Origin: Palsa-504 sp963787645
Lineage (GTDB): Bacteria > Actinomycetota > Actinomycetes > Streptosporangiales > Streptosporangiaceae
DNA length: 64,000 nt
Direction of reading: 5' to 3'
Assembly (NCBI GenBank): GCA_963787645.1
Contig: CAWBDS010000012.1
Coordinates: forward strand, 186,001-250,000
This document shows positions 33,960 through 42,818 of this stretch, in pieces (the stretch's first letter is position 1; every line of letters begins with the position of its first letter). The notes below the pieces were generated by a model. The model had not been told where the DNA came from and made no database searches. It worked only from the letters and a program-made list of their open reading frames with translations. Both the position numbers and the translations under genes were made by a program.

Positions 33960-34598
33960 ATGGCCGTACCCGAGCCCGCAGGAGGTGCCGTGGCCGCGCC
34001 CGAACCCGACGCGCAACAGCAGGCGCTCATCTCCCTCGTCATCCGCGGTATGGCCCGCGGTGCGCCCGACGAGGCCACCGCCGCGCTGGCCGAGCAGGGC
34101 CTGGCCATGGTCAAGGGGCCCATCACGATGCCGACCCCGGAAGGCACGGCCACCGTCGCCGCGCTGCTGCGCCTGGAAGCCGGAAGCCCGCAGGAGCAGG
34201 ACCTGGACAAGCTGTTCGACGCCTTCCTGCCCGTCAACCGCCGGCTGCGCGACGTCTGCTCGGCCTGGCAGACCCGCCCCGACGGCACGCCGAACGACCA
34301 TAGTGACGGCGCCTACGACGACACGGTGCGCGACCGCCTGGACGAGGTGCACTCGACCATCGGCCCCATCCTGCGCCGGATGGCCGCCGTCGAGCCCCGG
34401 CTGGCCGACTACCGCCCCAGGCTCCAAAGCGCGCTCGACAAGTTCGACGACGGGGAGTCGTCCTGGCTGGCGTCGCCGCTGATGGACTCCTACCACACGG
34501 TCTGGATGCACCTGCACCAGGAGCTGATCCTCATGCTCGGCCTGACCCGCGCGGACGACGAGGCCCGCGAGGAACGCCTGGTCAGCGAGCGCACGTGA
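33960..34598 (+). CDS. Helical protein resembling the C-terminal domain of PPDK-like enzymes
   Basis: A 212-residue soluble protein. ATG 33960 follows AGGAAGG at a good distance. Segments DLDKLFDAFLPVNRRLRDVC, NDHSDGAYDDTVRDRLDEVH and LASPLMDSYHTVWMHLHQEL resemble the extra C-terminal region seen in some actinobacterial pyruvate-phosphate-dikinase-like proteins, here as a free-standing gene. This is recognition from memory and not certain. The stop overlaps the GTG of the acyl-CoA dehydrogenase gene (GTGA). Confidence 0.7.
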   Translation: MAVPEPAGGAVAAPEPDAQQQALISLVIRGMARGAPDEATAALAEQGLAMVKGPITMPTPEGTATVAALLRLEAGSPQEQDLDKLFDAFLPVNRRLRDVCSAWQTRPDGTPNDHSDGAYDDTVRDRLDEVHSTIGPILRRMAAVEPRLADYRPRLQSALDKFDDGESSWLASPLMDSYHTVWMHLHQELILMLGLTRADDEAREERLVSERT

Positions 34599-35722
34599 GC
34601 GCCGCGCAGCAGGACGCCGAGCGCGCGAGCGAGCTCGGCGCGCTGCGCGAGGCGGTCCGTGACCTCATCGAAGGCTCGGGCGGCATCGCACCCGCCCGCC
34701 GCCGTCTGGACGCGGCGCCCGACGACGACGATCCCGGCTACGACGCGCAGGCCTGGCGGCTGCTCGGCACCGAGATGGGCCTGGCCGGGCTGGGCATCGC
34801 CGAGGATCTCGGCGGCGCCGGCGGCGGCCTGGCCGAGCTCGCGGCGGTAGCCGAGGAACTCGGCCGTGCGCTGCTACCCGTCCCGTTCTTCTCCTCCACG
34901 GTGCTGGCCGGCCAGATCCTGGCCCGCTGCCCGGACACCGGTTCTGACGTGCTGGCCCGGCTGTCAGCGGGCGGCGAACTCGCCGCGTTCGCCGGCACCG
35001 ACCCCGATGGCTGCTGGCGCCCCGACCGCCTGCCGGCCGAAGCCGGACCCGGCGGACGGCTGCACGGCCAGGCCGACTTCGTGCTGGACGGCGCGGCCGC
35101 CGCGCACCTGGTCGTAGCGGCCCGGACCGCGGACGGCTGCGACCTGTTCCTGGTCGCGCCCGACGCCGAGGGCGTCCAGCGCCAGGTGCTGCCCACCCTG
35201 GACCCGACCCGCGCCCAGGCCCGCGTCACCCTTGACGGCGCGCCCAGCGCCCCGCTGACCACCGGCGGCACCGGTGCCGCCGCGGTGACCGCCGGGCTCG
35301 ACGTGGCCCTGGTGGTGCTCGCCGCCGAACAGGTCGGCGGGGCCGCGGCCTGCCTGGACCTGGCCGTCGAGTACGCCAAGCTCCGCCACCAGTTCAGCCG
35401 GGCCATCGGCAGCTTCCAGGCCATCAAGCACAAGCTCGCGGACCTGCTGCTGCTGGTCGAGATGGGCCGTTCGGCGGTGGACCGCGCGATGGCGGCCGAA
35501 TACGACCCGGCCCGGCTGGCCGAAGCTGCGGCCGTGGCCAGGATCTGGTGCAGCGACGCTTACACCACGGTGGCCACGGAGAACGTCCAGATTCACGGAG
35601 GCATCGGCTTCACCTGGGAGCACGACGCGCACCTGTACTTCCGCCGCGCCCGAGCCGACGAGCAGCTCCTCGGCAACGCCACCTTCCACCGCGCCCGCCT
35701 GGCCACCTTGCTGGGCTGGTAA
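34595..35722 (+). CDS. Acyl-CoA dehydrogenase family protein
   Basis: A 375-residue FAD-dependent acyl-CoA dehydrogenase-like protein. The C-terminal domain is typical (YAKLRHQFSRAIGSFQAIKH, then QIHGGIGFTWEHDAHLYFRR). The N-terminal half is shorter and more divergent than in classical members, as in the ChsE2/FadE-type heterotetramer subunits of steroid catabolism, and the catalytic Glu is not obvious. It is coupled by GTGA to the preceding helical protein. Whether it needs a partner subunit is not visible here. Confidence 0.87.
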   Translation: MSAAQQDAERASELGALREAVRDLIEGSGGIAPARRRLDAAPDDDDPGYDAQAWRLLGTEMGLAGLGIAEDLGGAGGGLAELAAVAEELGRALLPVPFFSSTVLAGQILARCPDTGSDVLARLSAGGELAAFAGTDPDGCWRPDRLPAEAGPGGRLHGQADFVLDGAAAAHLVVAARTADGCDLFLVAPDAEGVQRQVLPTLDPTRAQARVTLDGAPSAPLTTGGTGAAAVTAGLDVALVVLAAEQVGGAAACLDLAVEYAKLRHQFSRAIGSFQAIKHKLADLLLLVEMGRSAVDRAMAAEYDPARLAEAAAVARIWCSDAYTTVATENVQIHGGIGFTWEHDAHLYFRRARADEQLLGNATFHRARLATLLGW

Positions 35723-36228
35723 CAAGCTCGCCCGCGTGCACCACGGCCCGTTCGGCCCCCATTAGATAAACCCCGGATCCGGGATATCCGCTTAGCGGAG
35801 TAACCAAGGAATGCCGTGTCGTCGGCGGCTGCTTGTGGCAGGTCGCGGGGTTCGCGGCGCGGCTCGGGTTACCGGTGGTGCTGGTGTTGCCAGGGAGCAT
35901 AACGTGCTTCGTGGTGGGCTGCTCCCGCGAAGCCTAGGGTGGTGGAACCCGGGTTCCACCACCCTTGGGTGTGGTGGATTGCCGTTTTCACTCCGCTCGG
36001 GCCGGCCGCGGCCGGCTACTCCGGGCTAGGTGGATATCCCAGACCAGGTTTCACCTCCTAGGGCGATTTTTATATGCGGAACGGGCCGTGGTGCGTGCCC
36101 ACGGTTTCCTGGTCCGGAACCCGGCCTGGAGCCTGAACTAGATTCCGACTACAGTTAGGTGGTAGCCAGCCATTGTGCCGGACGGGGGCCGTCGTCCGGT
36201 TCGTCCCCCTGTGGAGGTGGAGAGCCCG
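35723..36228. other. Intergenic region with palindromes
   Basis: About 500 bases without a recognised gene. It contains the short palindromes CCCGGATCCGGG and CCGCTTAGCGG near 35775-35800, the perfect 28-base palindrome at 35937-35964, a partial relative of it near 36030-36055, and probably the promoter of the following small protein/Rieske pair in the AT-richer part around 36060-36170. Confidence 0.55.
35937..35964. repeat. Perfect 28-bp palindrome of the dispersed family
   Basis: GGGTGGTGGAACCC at 35937-35950 is followed directly by its exact inverse. It shares the GGTGGAACCCGGG core with the repeats at 3.5 kb and 55.3 kb. A further TTGGGTGTGGTGG follows. As RNA it would fold into a tight hairpin. 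Confidence 0.88.
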
Positions 36229-36474
36229 GTGCGCACGATCCAGCACGCCCTCAGCGGTGCCGTGTACGAGTGGGCCGAGGACGACATCGGTCCCGTACAG
36301 GTCACGGACCAGCGCGGGCGGCAGGGCCGGTTCGACCGGAACGGGCGCTGGGTGCGCGGCGAGCTCCGCGTGGCCGACCCCGAACTGTGCCGCTGGATCG
36401 AGAGCGGCGGGCCCAAACCGGGCGGCGCCGCGGCCCGGAGCCGACGGTTCGAGACGGAGGAAACCTTCTCATGA
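36229..36474 (+). CDS. Small protein coupled to Rieske oxygenase
   Basis: An 81-residue protein (start VRTIQHALSGAVYEWAEDDI) with a compact beta-rich look: VQVTDQRGRQGRFDRNGRWV, then GELRVADPELCRWIESGG. GTG 36229 follows GGAGGTGGAGAG; GTG 36211 and 36175 are in frame upstream. The stop overlaps the ATG of the Rieske gene (ATGA), so the two are translated together. I know no function; an accessory or regulatory role for the oxygenase is an inference from coupling. Confidence 0.7.
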   Translation: MRTIQHALSGAVYEWAEDDIGPVQVTDQRGRQGRFDRNGRWVRGELRVADPELCRWIESGGPKPGGAAARSRRFETEETFS

Positions 36475-37877
36475 CCGCGATGCCCGCGCGCGACAGTGCC
36501 AACCACGGGCGGACCGGCTTCCGCGGCCACGGCCCGACCTACCAGGACCTCCTCGACCTCGACAGCAAGCCGGTGCCCGCCTCGCTGCGCCGGGACGAGC
36601 CCGGCTATTTCGGGGACGCGGACATCGGTGTCGAGCGCTACCTGTCCCGGGATTTCCACGAGCTGGAGAAGGCCCGGCTGTGGAGCCGGGTGTGGCAGTT
36701 CGCCTGCCGCGAGGAGGTGCTCGCCGAGGTCGGCGACACCGAGGTCTACGACATCTGCGACACCTCGATCCTGCTGGTCCGCACGGCGCCGGGCCCGGAC
36801 GGCATCAAGGCGTATTACAACGCGTGCCTGCACCGCGGCCGGGCCCTGCGCGACGAGCGCGGCCACGTCGACGAGCTGCTGTGCGCGTTCCACGGCTTCT
36901 GCTGGTCGCTGACCGGACGGCTCAAGCGCGTCCCCAGCGCCTGGGACTTCCCGCAGGTCCGGCCCGCGAAGTTCCGCCTGCCCGAGGTGCGCGTCGGGAC
37001 CTGGGGCGGCTTCGTGTTCGTCAACATGGACCCGGACTGCGAGCCGCTGGCGGACTTCCTCGGCGAGCTGCCCACATTCTTCGAGCGGTGGCCGCTGGAG
37101 GACCGGTACACCCGGGTCCACATCTCCAAGGTGCTCAAGGTGAACTGGAAGGTCGCCCAGGAGGCCTTCATGGAGTCCTTCCACGTCATCACCACCCATC
37201 CCCAGCTGCTCCCGGGGTTCGCGGACGCGAACAGCCAATATGACGTGTTCGGCAACGTGTCGCGGGCCGTCTCGGCCCGCGGCGTGCCCAGCCCCTACCT
37301 GTCCTGGGCGCCGGATGAGCAGCAGCGGCTGAACAGCCAGATCGATCAGCGCATGGACGACCCGCCGATCCTCGAGGTGCCGGACGGCAGCACCGCCCGC
37401 AAGACCCTGGCCGAGGCCGCGCGCCGCTCGCTGGGTTCGGTGCTGGACCCGGCGTACGTCGAGTCGCTGACCGACGCCGAGCTCGTCGACAGCTACTACA
37501 TGACCGTCTTCCCCAACATGCACCCGTGGGGTGGCTTCAACCAGATCACCTACCGCTTCCGCCCCAACGGCGACGATCACCGCAGTTGCATCATGGACGT
37601 GCTCCTGCTCTCCCCGTACCAGGGCCGCCGCCCGCCGCCCGTCGCCGAACGCAAGCTCGGCCCCGACGAGCCCTTCCGCGGCGCCGTCGAGGAGCTGGGC
37701 TCGCTGGCCCGGGTGTTCGACCAGGACGAGTTCAACCTCGAGGCCGTGCAGAAGGGCCTGCGCACCACCCGCAAGAGCGGCGTCACCTTCGGTGTCTACC
37801 AGGAAAGCAAGATCCGCCACTTCCACCACCTCCTGGACCGCTGGCTAGCCGAACCACCCTCCGCCCCGCTCCGCTAG
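36471..37877 (+). CDS. Rieske non-heme iron oxygenase, alpha subunit
   Basis: A 468-residue ring-hydroxylating-type alpha subunit, the longest of the five in the window. Rieske ligands: Cys119-x-His121 (YNACLHRGRAL) and Cys138-x2-His141 (LLCAFHGFCW), with 16 residues between His121 and Cys138. Mononuclear iron histidines: His238 and His243 in FMESFHVITTHPQ. A linker near residues 290-340 is longer than usual. It is coupled to a small protein gene upstream and followed 123 bases later by an SDR. No beta subunit or electron carriers adjoin. Confidence 0.92.
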   Translation: MTAMPARDSANHGRTGFRGHGPTYQDLLDLDSKPVPASLRRDEPGYFGDADIGVERYLSRDFHELEKARLWSRVWQFACREEVLAEVGDTEVYDICDTSILLVRTAPGPDGIKAYYNACLHRGRALRDERGHVDELLCAFHGFCWSLTGRLKRVPSAWDFPQVRPAKFRLPEVRVGTWGGFVFVNMDPDCEPLADFLGELPTFFERWPLEDRYTRVHISKVLKVNWKVAQEAFMESFHVITTHPQLLPGFADANSQYDVFGNVSRAVSARGVPSPYLSWAPDEQQRLNSQIDQRMDDPPILEVPDGSTARKTLAEAARRSLGSVLDPAYVESLTDAELVDSYYMTVFPNMHPWGGFNQITYRFRPNGDDHRSCIMDVLLLSPYQGRRPPPVAERKLGPDEPFRGAVEELGSLARVFDQDEFNLEAVQKGLRTTRKSGVTFGVYQESKIRHFHHLLDRWLAEPPSAPLR

Positions 37878-38000
37878 CCGGGCGGCCGCGATGGCGGCCG
37901 CTCCGTCGAGGACCGCTTACGCACCCATGCCCGCGGACCTTGTGTCCATGGGCTCGGTAACTGTAGCGTGTGTCAAGTAACTGAGCCGCGGGAGGATGGC

Positions 38001-38765
38001 GTGCCGGAGCAGATGCGGTTCGACGGCAAGGTCGCCTTCGTCACCGGCGGCGCCTCCGGCCTGGGCGCGGCGGCCGCCGAGCGCTTCGCCAGCGAAGGCG
38101 CCAGGGTGGTGGTGGCCGACATCGACTCCGACGGGGCCGCCCGGGTGGCGGCCGCGCTGCCCGACGGCTTCGCCGTCGCCGTCGATACCGCCGACGCCCC
38201 GTCGGTGCAGGCGGCGGTCCGCGCCGCGGTAGATCACTACGGCCGCATCGACGTGGTATTCAACAATGCTGGCATCGCCGGCGTCCAGCTCCCGCTGCAT
38301 GAATTGCCCGTCGATGACTACCAGAAGGTCCGGGGCATCAACGGCGACGGCGTCTTCTACGTGATGAAGTACTGCATCGCCGAGATGCTGCGCACCGGCG
38401 GCGGCGCCATCGTCAACACCTCCTCGACGGCCGGCCTGACCGGACAGCAGAACATCTCGCCGTACACCTTCGCCAAGGCCGGCATCATCGGCCTGACCCG
38501 CAGCGCGGCGATCGAGTACGCCGCGAGCAACATCCGGGTCAACGCGATCGCGCCCACCGTGGTGTGGACCCCGCTGGTCGAACGGTTCGCGCAGACCGCC
38601 CCCGACCCGGCCGCGATGCGCGCGGCCATGGAGAACTACAACCCCATGCCCGGCATCCCGATGGCCGAGGACGTGGCCGCGGTCGTCGCCTTCCTGGCCT
38701 CCGACGAAGCGCGCTGGATCACCGGTCACACCCTCCCCGTCGACGGCGGCTACTGCGCGCAGTAA
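38001..38765 (+). CDS. Short-chain dehydrogenase/reductase
   Basis: A 254-residue SDR: FVTGGASGLGAAAAERFA, FNNAGIAGVQLP, catalytic NTSSTAGLTGQQNISPYTFAKAG with Tyr-x-x-x-Lys, and TGHTLPVDGGYCAQ at the end. Asp in VVVADIDSDG favours NAD. GTG 38001 is used because GGAGG lies 5 bases upstream. It is placed to oxidise the product of the Rieske oxygenase just before it. Confidence 0.9.
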   Translation: MPEQMRFDGKVAFVTGGASGLGAAAAERFASEGARVVVADIDSDGAARVAAALPDGFAVAVDTADAPSVQAAVRAAVDHYGRIDVVFNNAGIAGVQLPLHELPVDDYQKVRGINGDGVFYVMKYCIAEMLRTGGGAIVNTSSTAGLTGQQNISPYTFAKAGIIGLTRSAAIEYAASNIRVNAIAPTVVWTPLVERFAQTAPDPAAMRAAMENYNPMPGIPMAEDVAAVVAFLASDEARWITGHTLPVDGGYCAQ

Positions 38766-38848
38766 GGGAGCGTGACCGCCTTCCGCTCGCTCATCGCCCG
38801 TGGCAGGCTGTTTCCCGGTGACGAACCTACGGTGAAGGGACGCGACGG

Positions 38849-39927
38849 ATGCTCGCCGCGATGCGCGCCGAGCTGCTGGTGCTGCGGAAGTGGCCGGCGG
38901 CGTGGGGGTTGCTGCTGGTCGTGCCGGCCGTGACGCTGCTTCCGTACTACGTGGTCAGTTACATCGTCTACCTGACCGACACGCCCGCCGAGTACGCGCA
39001 GCAGGGCAGCCCGGGCATGATCTTGCCGTCGTTGCTGCCCAGCCAGTACGTCATCGTGGCGCTCACGCTGCTTCCGAGTACCACGGCCCCGTTCGTAGTG
39101 CTGGGCGCGGTGCTGTCCGGCGGCGACTGGGAGCGGGGGACGATCGGGACCTCGCTGCTAGCCGGGCTCGGCCGGGTGCGGGCCGCGGCGGGACAGGCGG
39201 CGGCCCTGGCGGTGGCGGTGGCGGGCAGCATCGTGGTGACGTTCGCGGCGTGCGCGGCGGCCAGCGTGCTGATCCGGGCGCTCGAGGCCCATGCGGTCAA
39301 CCCGGTGGACGGGGCGATGCCGTCGACCTGGGTGCTGGCGCTCGGTGCGGGTGTGCTGGTCGCGGTGGCTTACGGGTGGATGGGCTTGCTGCTGGGCACG
39401 GTCTGCCGCAGCGCGGCCGGCGGGATCGCCGCCGCGATCGTGTGGACGGTGCTGCTCGATCCGACCCTGTACGAGCTGGGTCTCAATACCGGTTCCCGGA
39501 CGCTGCACACGATCACCGCCCGCTGTTCAGCCTGTTCCCGTCGGTCGCGCACATCGCCGCGACGGTAGCCGGGACGCTGACCGTCGCCGTGGCCTGCACC
39601 GCGATCGGCCTGGCCCTGGGCACCGTCCTGCGCGGCGCGACCAAGGCGGCCGGGGTCGTGCTGCTGTGGGCGGTCATCATCCAGCCCCAGCTGAACGGCA
39701 TCAGCGTCCAGGTGCACGGGACGTTGCTCGGGCTCTACGACATCCTGCCCGTCGCCGGCATCAATACCTTGGTCAACCTGTACAACAACGTCGGTCCCGG
39801 GCACCAGCCTGAGGCCGCCCTTCGGGGCGCAAGTCAGCCCCGCGATCGCGTTCGTGACCTGGGCCTGTACGTCGCGGTGTCGCTAGTGGTCGCGGCCCTG
39901 GTCACCAACCACCGCGACGTCACCTGA
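38849..39927 (+). pseudogene. ABC-2-type membrane permease, broken by frameshifts
   Basis: The first 240 codons (MLAAMRAELLVLRKWPAAWG onward) encode an ABC-2-like permease with about four spans. At about 39520 the frame changes: the continuing hydrophobic sequence LFSLFPSVAHIAATVAGTL is in the next frame, as if one C were missing from GCCCGC. Near 39800 and 39865 two more compensating shifts would restore SPAIAFVTWA and then LYVAVSLVVAALVTNHRDVT, a usual permease ending. All three lie in G/C runs. It is either a decayed gene or a sequence error. No ATPase partner is adjacent. Confidence 0.75.
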
Positions 39928-40004
39928 CCGCCCGGTAGTGCCTAGCCTGGACTGGTCCCGGCTGCCCAGCTTCCCGAGGCCTGAATAGCGGCCCGCGCCA
40001 CCGC

Positions 40005-41240
40005 TCAGGCCTGACGAGGCGGCTTCGGCTTCTGGTCCACCCGCGGCTCCCGGGGCAGGCCCAGCACCCGCTCGCCGATGATGTTGCGCTGGATCTCGTC
40101 GGTGCCGCCGGCCAGCCGGTAGCCCGGTGCCCCGAGCACGTGCTCGGTCCACGCGAAGGCGTCCGGCTCCCCGGTGTCCGCGGCGATCCGCCCGCCCAGC
40201 AGGGCGCTGGCCACCTCGGCGATCCGCATCAGGTTCGCCGACGCGACCAGCTTGCCGATCGACGCTGCGGGCCCCGGCGGAACGCCCGCCGCGGCCGCCC
40301 GGGCCACCCGCTCAGTGGTAGCCGCGCGGAGCTGCGTCCGCACGTACACGTCGGCCAGCTGCTGCCGGACCACCGGATCATCCGATTTACCCAGCCGGGA
40401 CGCCAGCCGGAGCAGGTCCTCGAAGGTACCGCCCTTGCGCCGGGTGCCCTGGCCGCTCGCGGTGCGCTCGAAGCCGAGCGTGGCGTTGGCCACCTTCCAG
40501 CCCTCGCCGACCGCCCCGACCCGCATGTCGTCGCCGGCCCGCACGCCGGACAGGAACACCTCGTTGAATGAGGAAGCCCCGCTCATCTGCCGGATCGGCC
40601 GGATCTCCACCCCGGGCGCGTCCATCGGGATCAGGAACATGGTCAGCCCGGCCTGCTTGGCCACCTCCCGGTCGGTCCGGGCCAGCAGCAGGCCGTAGTC
40701 CGCGAACCGGGCGCCCGACGACCACACCTTCTGCCCCTCGAGCACCCATCCGTCACCCCCTGGAGCGGGAACCGCGCTGGTCGCCACCGCGGCTAGGTCC
40801 GAACCCGCGCCCGGCTCGCTGAACAGCTGGCAGCACAGCAGGTCCGAGCGCAGGAACGCGCGGGCGTACTTGGCCCGCTGCTCGGCCGTGCCGAACGTCG
40901 CGATGGTCGGCCCCACCAGTCCGCAGGTCACGCTGATCAGCTCGGTCGACTGGGGCGGATCGAAGGCCTGCTCTTCCTCGGTGAAGGCCACCACGTGCCG
41001 CATGGACAGGCCCGCTCCGCCCAACTCCGAAGCGAGCGCGATCGCGCCGTACCCGGCGTCGTACCGCTGCCTGCGGTAGGCCCGCACCTTGTCCAGCAGG
41101 TCGCGCTCGGCCTCCTCGGTGATGTTCTGGAACACCGCGTAGTCCGCGGGCCCCTCGGGCCGCTCGGGCCGCTGCGGCAGCATCGAATGCAGCCAGTCGC
41201 GCACCCCGGACCGCCAGGCGTGCATCTCAGGTTCGCTCAT
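40005..41240 (-). CDS. Acyl-CoA dehydrogenase
   Basis: A 411-residue acyl-CoA dehydrogenase. Signatures are LFSEPGAGSDLAAVATSAV (the first family pattern), QKVWSSGARFADYGLLLART and the C-terminal GYRLAGGTDEIQRNIIGERVLGLP pattern with the Gly-rich second signature. GAGGAG precedes the ATG. It is last in a five-gene overlapping block with a reductase, a second acyl-CoA dehydrogenase, a DUF35 protein and a thiolase, which points to side-chain beta-oxidation of an unusual acyl-CoA. Confidence 0.92.
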   Translation of the reverse strand: MSEPEMHAWRSGVRDWLHSMLPQRPERPEGPADYAVFQNITEEAERDLLDKVRAYRRQRYDAGYGAIALASELGGAGLSMRHVVAFTEEEQAFDPPQSTELISVTCGLVGPTIATFGTAEQRAKYARAFLRSDLLCCQLFSEPGAGSDLAAVATSAVPAPGGDGWVLEGQKVWSSGARFADYGLLLARTDREVAKQAGLTMFLIPMDAPGVEIRPIRQMSGASSFNEVFLSGVRAGDDMRVGAVGEGWKVANATLGFERTASGQGTRRKGGTFEDLLRLASRLGKSDDPVVRQQLADVYVRTQLRAATTERVARAAAAGVPPGPAASIGKLVASANLMRIAEVASALLGGRIAADTGEPDAFAWTEHVLGAPGYRLAGGTDEIQRNIIGERVLGLPREPRVDQKPKPPRQA

Positions 41241-41253
41241 CAGGCCAGTCTCC

Positions 41254-42411
41254 TCACGCGGTCAGTACCGTGCACGCGCTGATGCCGGGCGCGCCGTAGA
41301 CGTGCGTGAAACCGATCCGCGGCCTTCCGGGCACCTGGCGGGCGCCGGCCCGGCCCTGCAGCTGGAGCACGACTTCGGTGACCTGCCGGAGCCCGGACGC
41401 GCCGACCGGCTCGCCGTTGGCCAGGCAGCCGCCGTCGGTGTTGACCGGCAGCCGGCCGGTCGGAGCCGTCTCGTTCAGGTCGATCAGCTCCTGCTGTGCG
41501 CCGTCCTGGCACAGGCCGGTCTCGGCCATGTGGTAGATCTCGGCGCCCGAGTCCGTGTCCTGGAGCTGGGCGACTTGCACGTCCGCGGGGGAGACGCCCG
41601 CTGCCGCGAACACCGCCCGGGCCGCGTCGACCGACGGGCTCGGCCCCGCTTCGGGCGGCAGCCACGGCGCGAACACCTCGAACGAGCCGAACCGCCGGGT
41701 CCGCTTGGCCACCGCCGCCAGCCGGACCGGCCGCTCGCACAGATCCGCCGCCCGGTCGGCGCGGGCCAGGACCACCGCGGCCGCGCCCTCGCTGGGGGAG
41801 CACAGCATGTACTGGGTGAGCGGCGGGTTGATCACCCGGGCGGCCATGATCTCGTCCTCGCTGATCGCGGTGCGCCGCCAGGCGGCCGGGTTGAGCTCGC
41901 CGCACCGGAACGCCTTAGCCGCCACCTGCGCTAGCAGCCGGTCCTTCAGCCCGTGAGTGTGCAGATACCGGCGGTCCTTCATGGCGAAGAACTGCGTCGT
42001 GACCATCAGCCCGGTCTCGCCGTACCAGTCGCCGTGGCCGTAGTCCGCGGGGCTGGCGGCGAAGGCGCCGCGCGCGTGCTTGTCGAAGCCGACCGCGAGC
42101 GCCAGATCGGTCTCGCCGGCCCGGATCGCGTTTGCCGCGGTGGCCACGGCGACACCCGCGGTGGCGCACCCGTTGCGTACGTTGACGAACGGGACGCCGG
42201 TCAGCCCGAGCACCCCGACCAGCGTGTCCGGCTTGCCGGAGACGTTGCTCCCGCCCGCGGCGTACCCGATGTCGGACCAGCTCACCCCGGCGTCGGCCAG
42301 CGCCATCCGGCACGCCTGGGCGCCCATCGCCATCCCGGTCAGCGCCGGGTCGTGCCGGCCGAACGGGTGCAGTCCCACGCCGATGATGGCGACCTCAGCC
42401 GAGGAACTCAT
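41254..42411 (-). CDS. Thiolase-family protein (lipid-transfer/Ltp2-like)
   Basis: A 385-residue thiolase-fold protein of the sterol-carrier/lipid-transfer branch. The nucleophile position is Cys in FVNVRNGCATAGVAVATAAN, and the C-terminal HVYGAPGISACTVLTA region has the second Cys. Length is typical. The ATG shares a base with the stop of the DUF35 gene (TGATG). In mycobacterial steroid breakdown such a thiolase (Ltp2) and a DUF35 protein form a retro-aldolase complex; the same pairing here suggests thiolysis or retro-aldol cleavage of a branched or ring-linked acyl-CoA. Confidence 0.9.
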   Translation of the reverse strand: MSSSAEVAIIGVGLHPFGRHDPALTGMAMGAQACRMALADAGVSWSDIGYAAGGSNVSGKPDTLVGVLGLTGVPFVNVRNGCATAGVAVATAANAIRAGETDLALAVGFDKHARGAFAASPADYGHGDWYGETGLMVTTQFFAMKDRRYLHTHGLKDRLLAQVAAKAFRCGELNPAAWRRTAISEDEIMAARVINPPLTQYMLCSPSEGAAAVVLARADRAADLCERPVRLAAVAKRTRRFGSFEVFAPWLPPEAGPSPSVDAARAVFAAAGVSPADVQVAQLQDTDSGAEIYHMAETGLCQDGAQQELIDLNETAPTGRLPVNTDGGCLANGEPVGASGLRQVTEVVLQLQGRAGARQVPGRPRIGFTHVYGAPGISACTVLTA

Positions 42412-42818
42412 CAGGCATCTCCCGTCGGCTCGAACGCGTAACTGACCACCGGCGCGCCGTCCGGGCCGGCCCGCAGCGGCAGCAGCTTCAGCCGCATCGC
42501 CATCCCGATCTCGAACCCGGCCGGATCGCCGGTCAGCCGTGACTCGACGATCACGTCGCCGAGGTCGACGTAGCCGACGCCGTAGGGCGCGAACCCGCCG
42601 TCCGGCGCGCGGTACGGCGCCTTGGGCTCGAACGCCTGGATGGTCCAGGTCCACAGCGTCCCGTGGTCGGCCAGTTCCACGCGGGCCAGGTCGGTTCCGG
42701 CGCACCGCGCACAACCAGACGCGGCCGGGAAGGTCACCGTGCCGCAGTTCGCGCAGCGCGCGCCGGCCAGCCGCGGCGGGTCGAGCGAGCTGAACAGGGC
42801 CGGGTCCACCGCGATCAT
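42411..42818 (-). CDS. DUF35 OB-fold zinc-ribbon protein
   Basis: A 135-residue acyl-CoA-associated protein. The rubredoxin-like zinc ribbon is Cys-x2-Cys ... Cys-x2-Cys (RCANCGTVTFPAASGCARC) at about residues 21-40, followed by the OB-fold (GTLWTWTIQAFEPKAPYRAP, YVDLGDVIVESRLTG). Such proteins bind CoA and complete the active site of partner thiolases or retro-aldolases. It lies between an acyl-CoA dehydrogenase and the thiolase gene and overlaps both. Confidence 0.92.
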   Translation of the reverse strand: MIAVDPALFSSLDPPRLAGARCANCGTVTFPAASGCARCAGTDLARVELADHGTLWTWTIQAFEPKAPYRAPDGGFAPYGVGYVDLGDVIVESRLTGDPAGFEIGMAMRLKLLPLRAGPDGAPVVSYAFEPTGDA

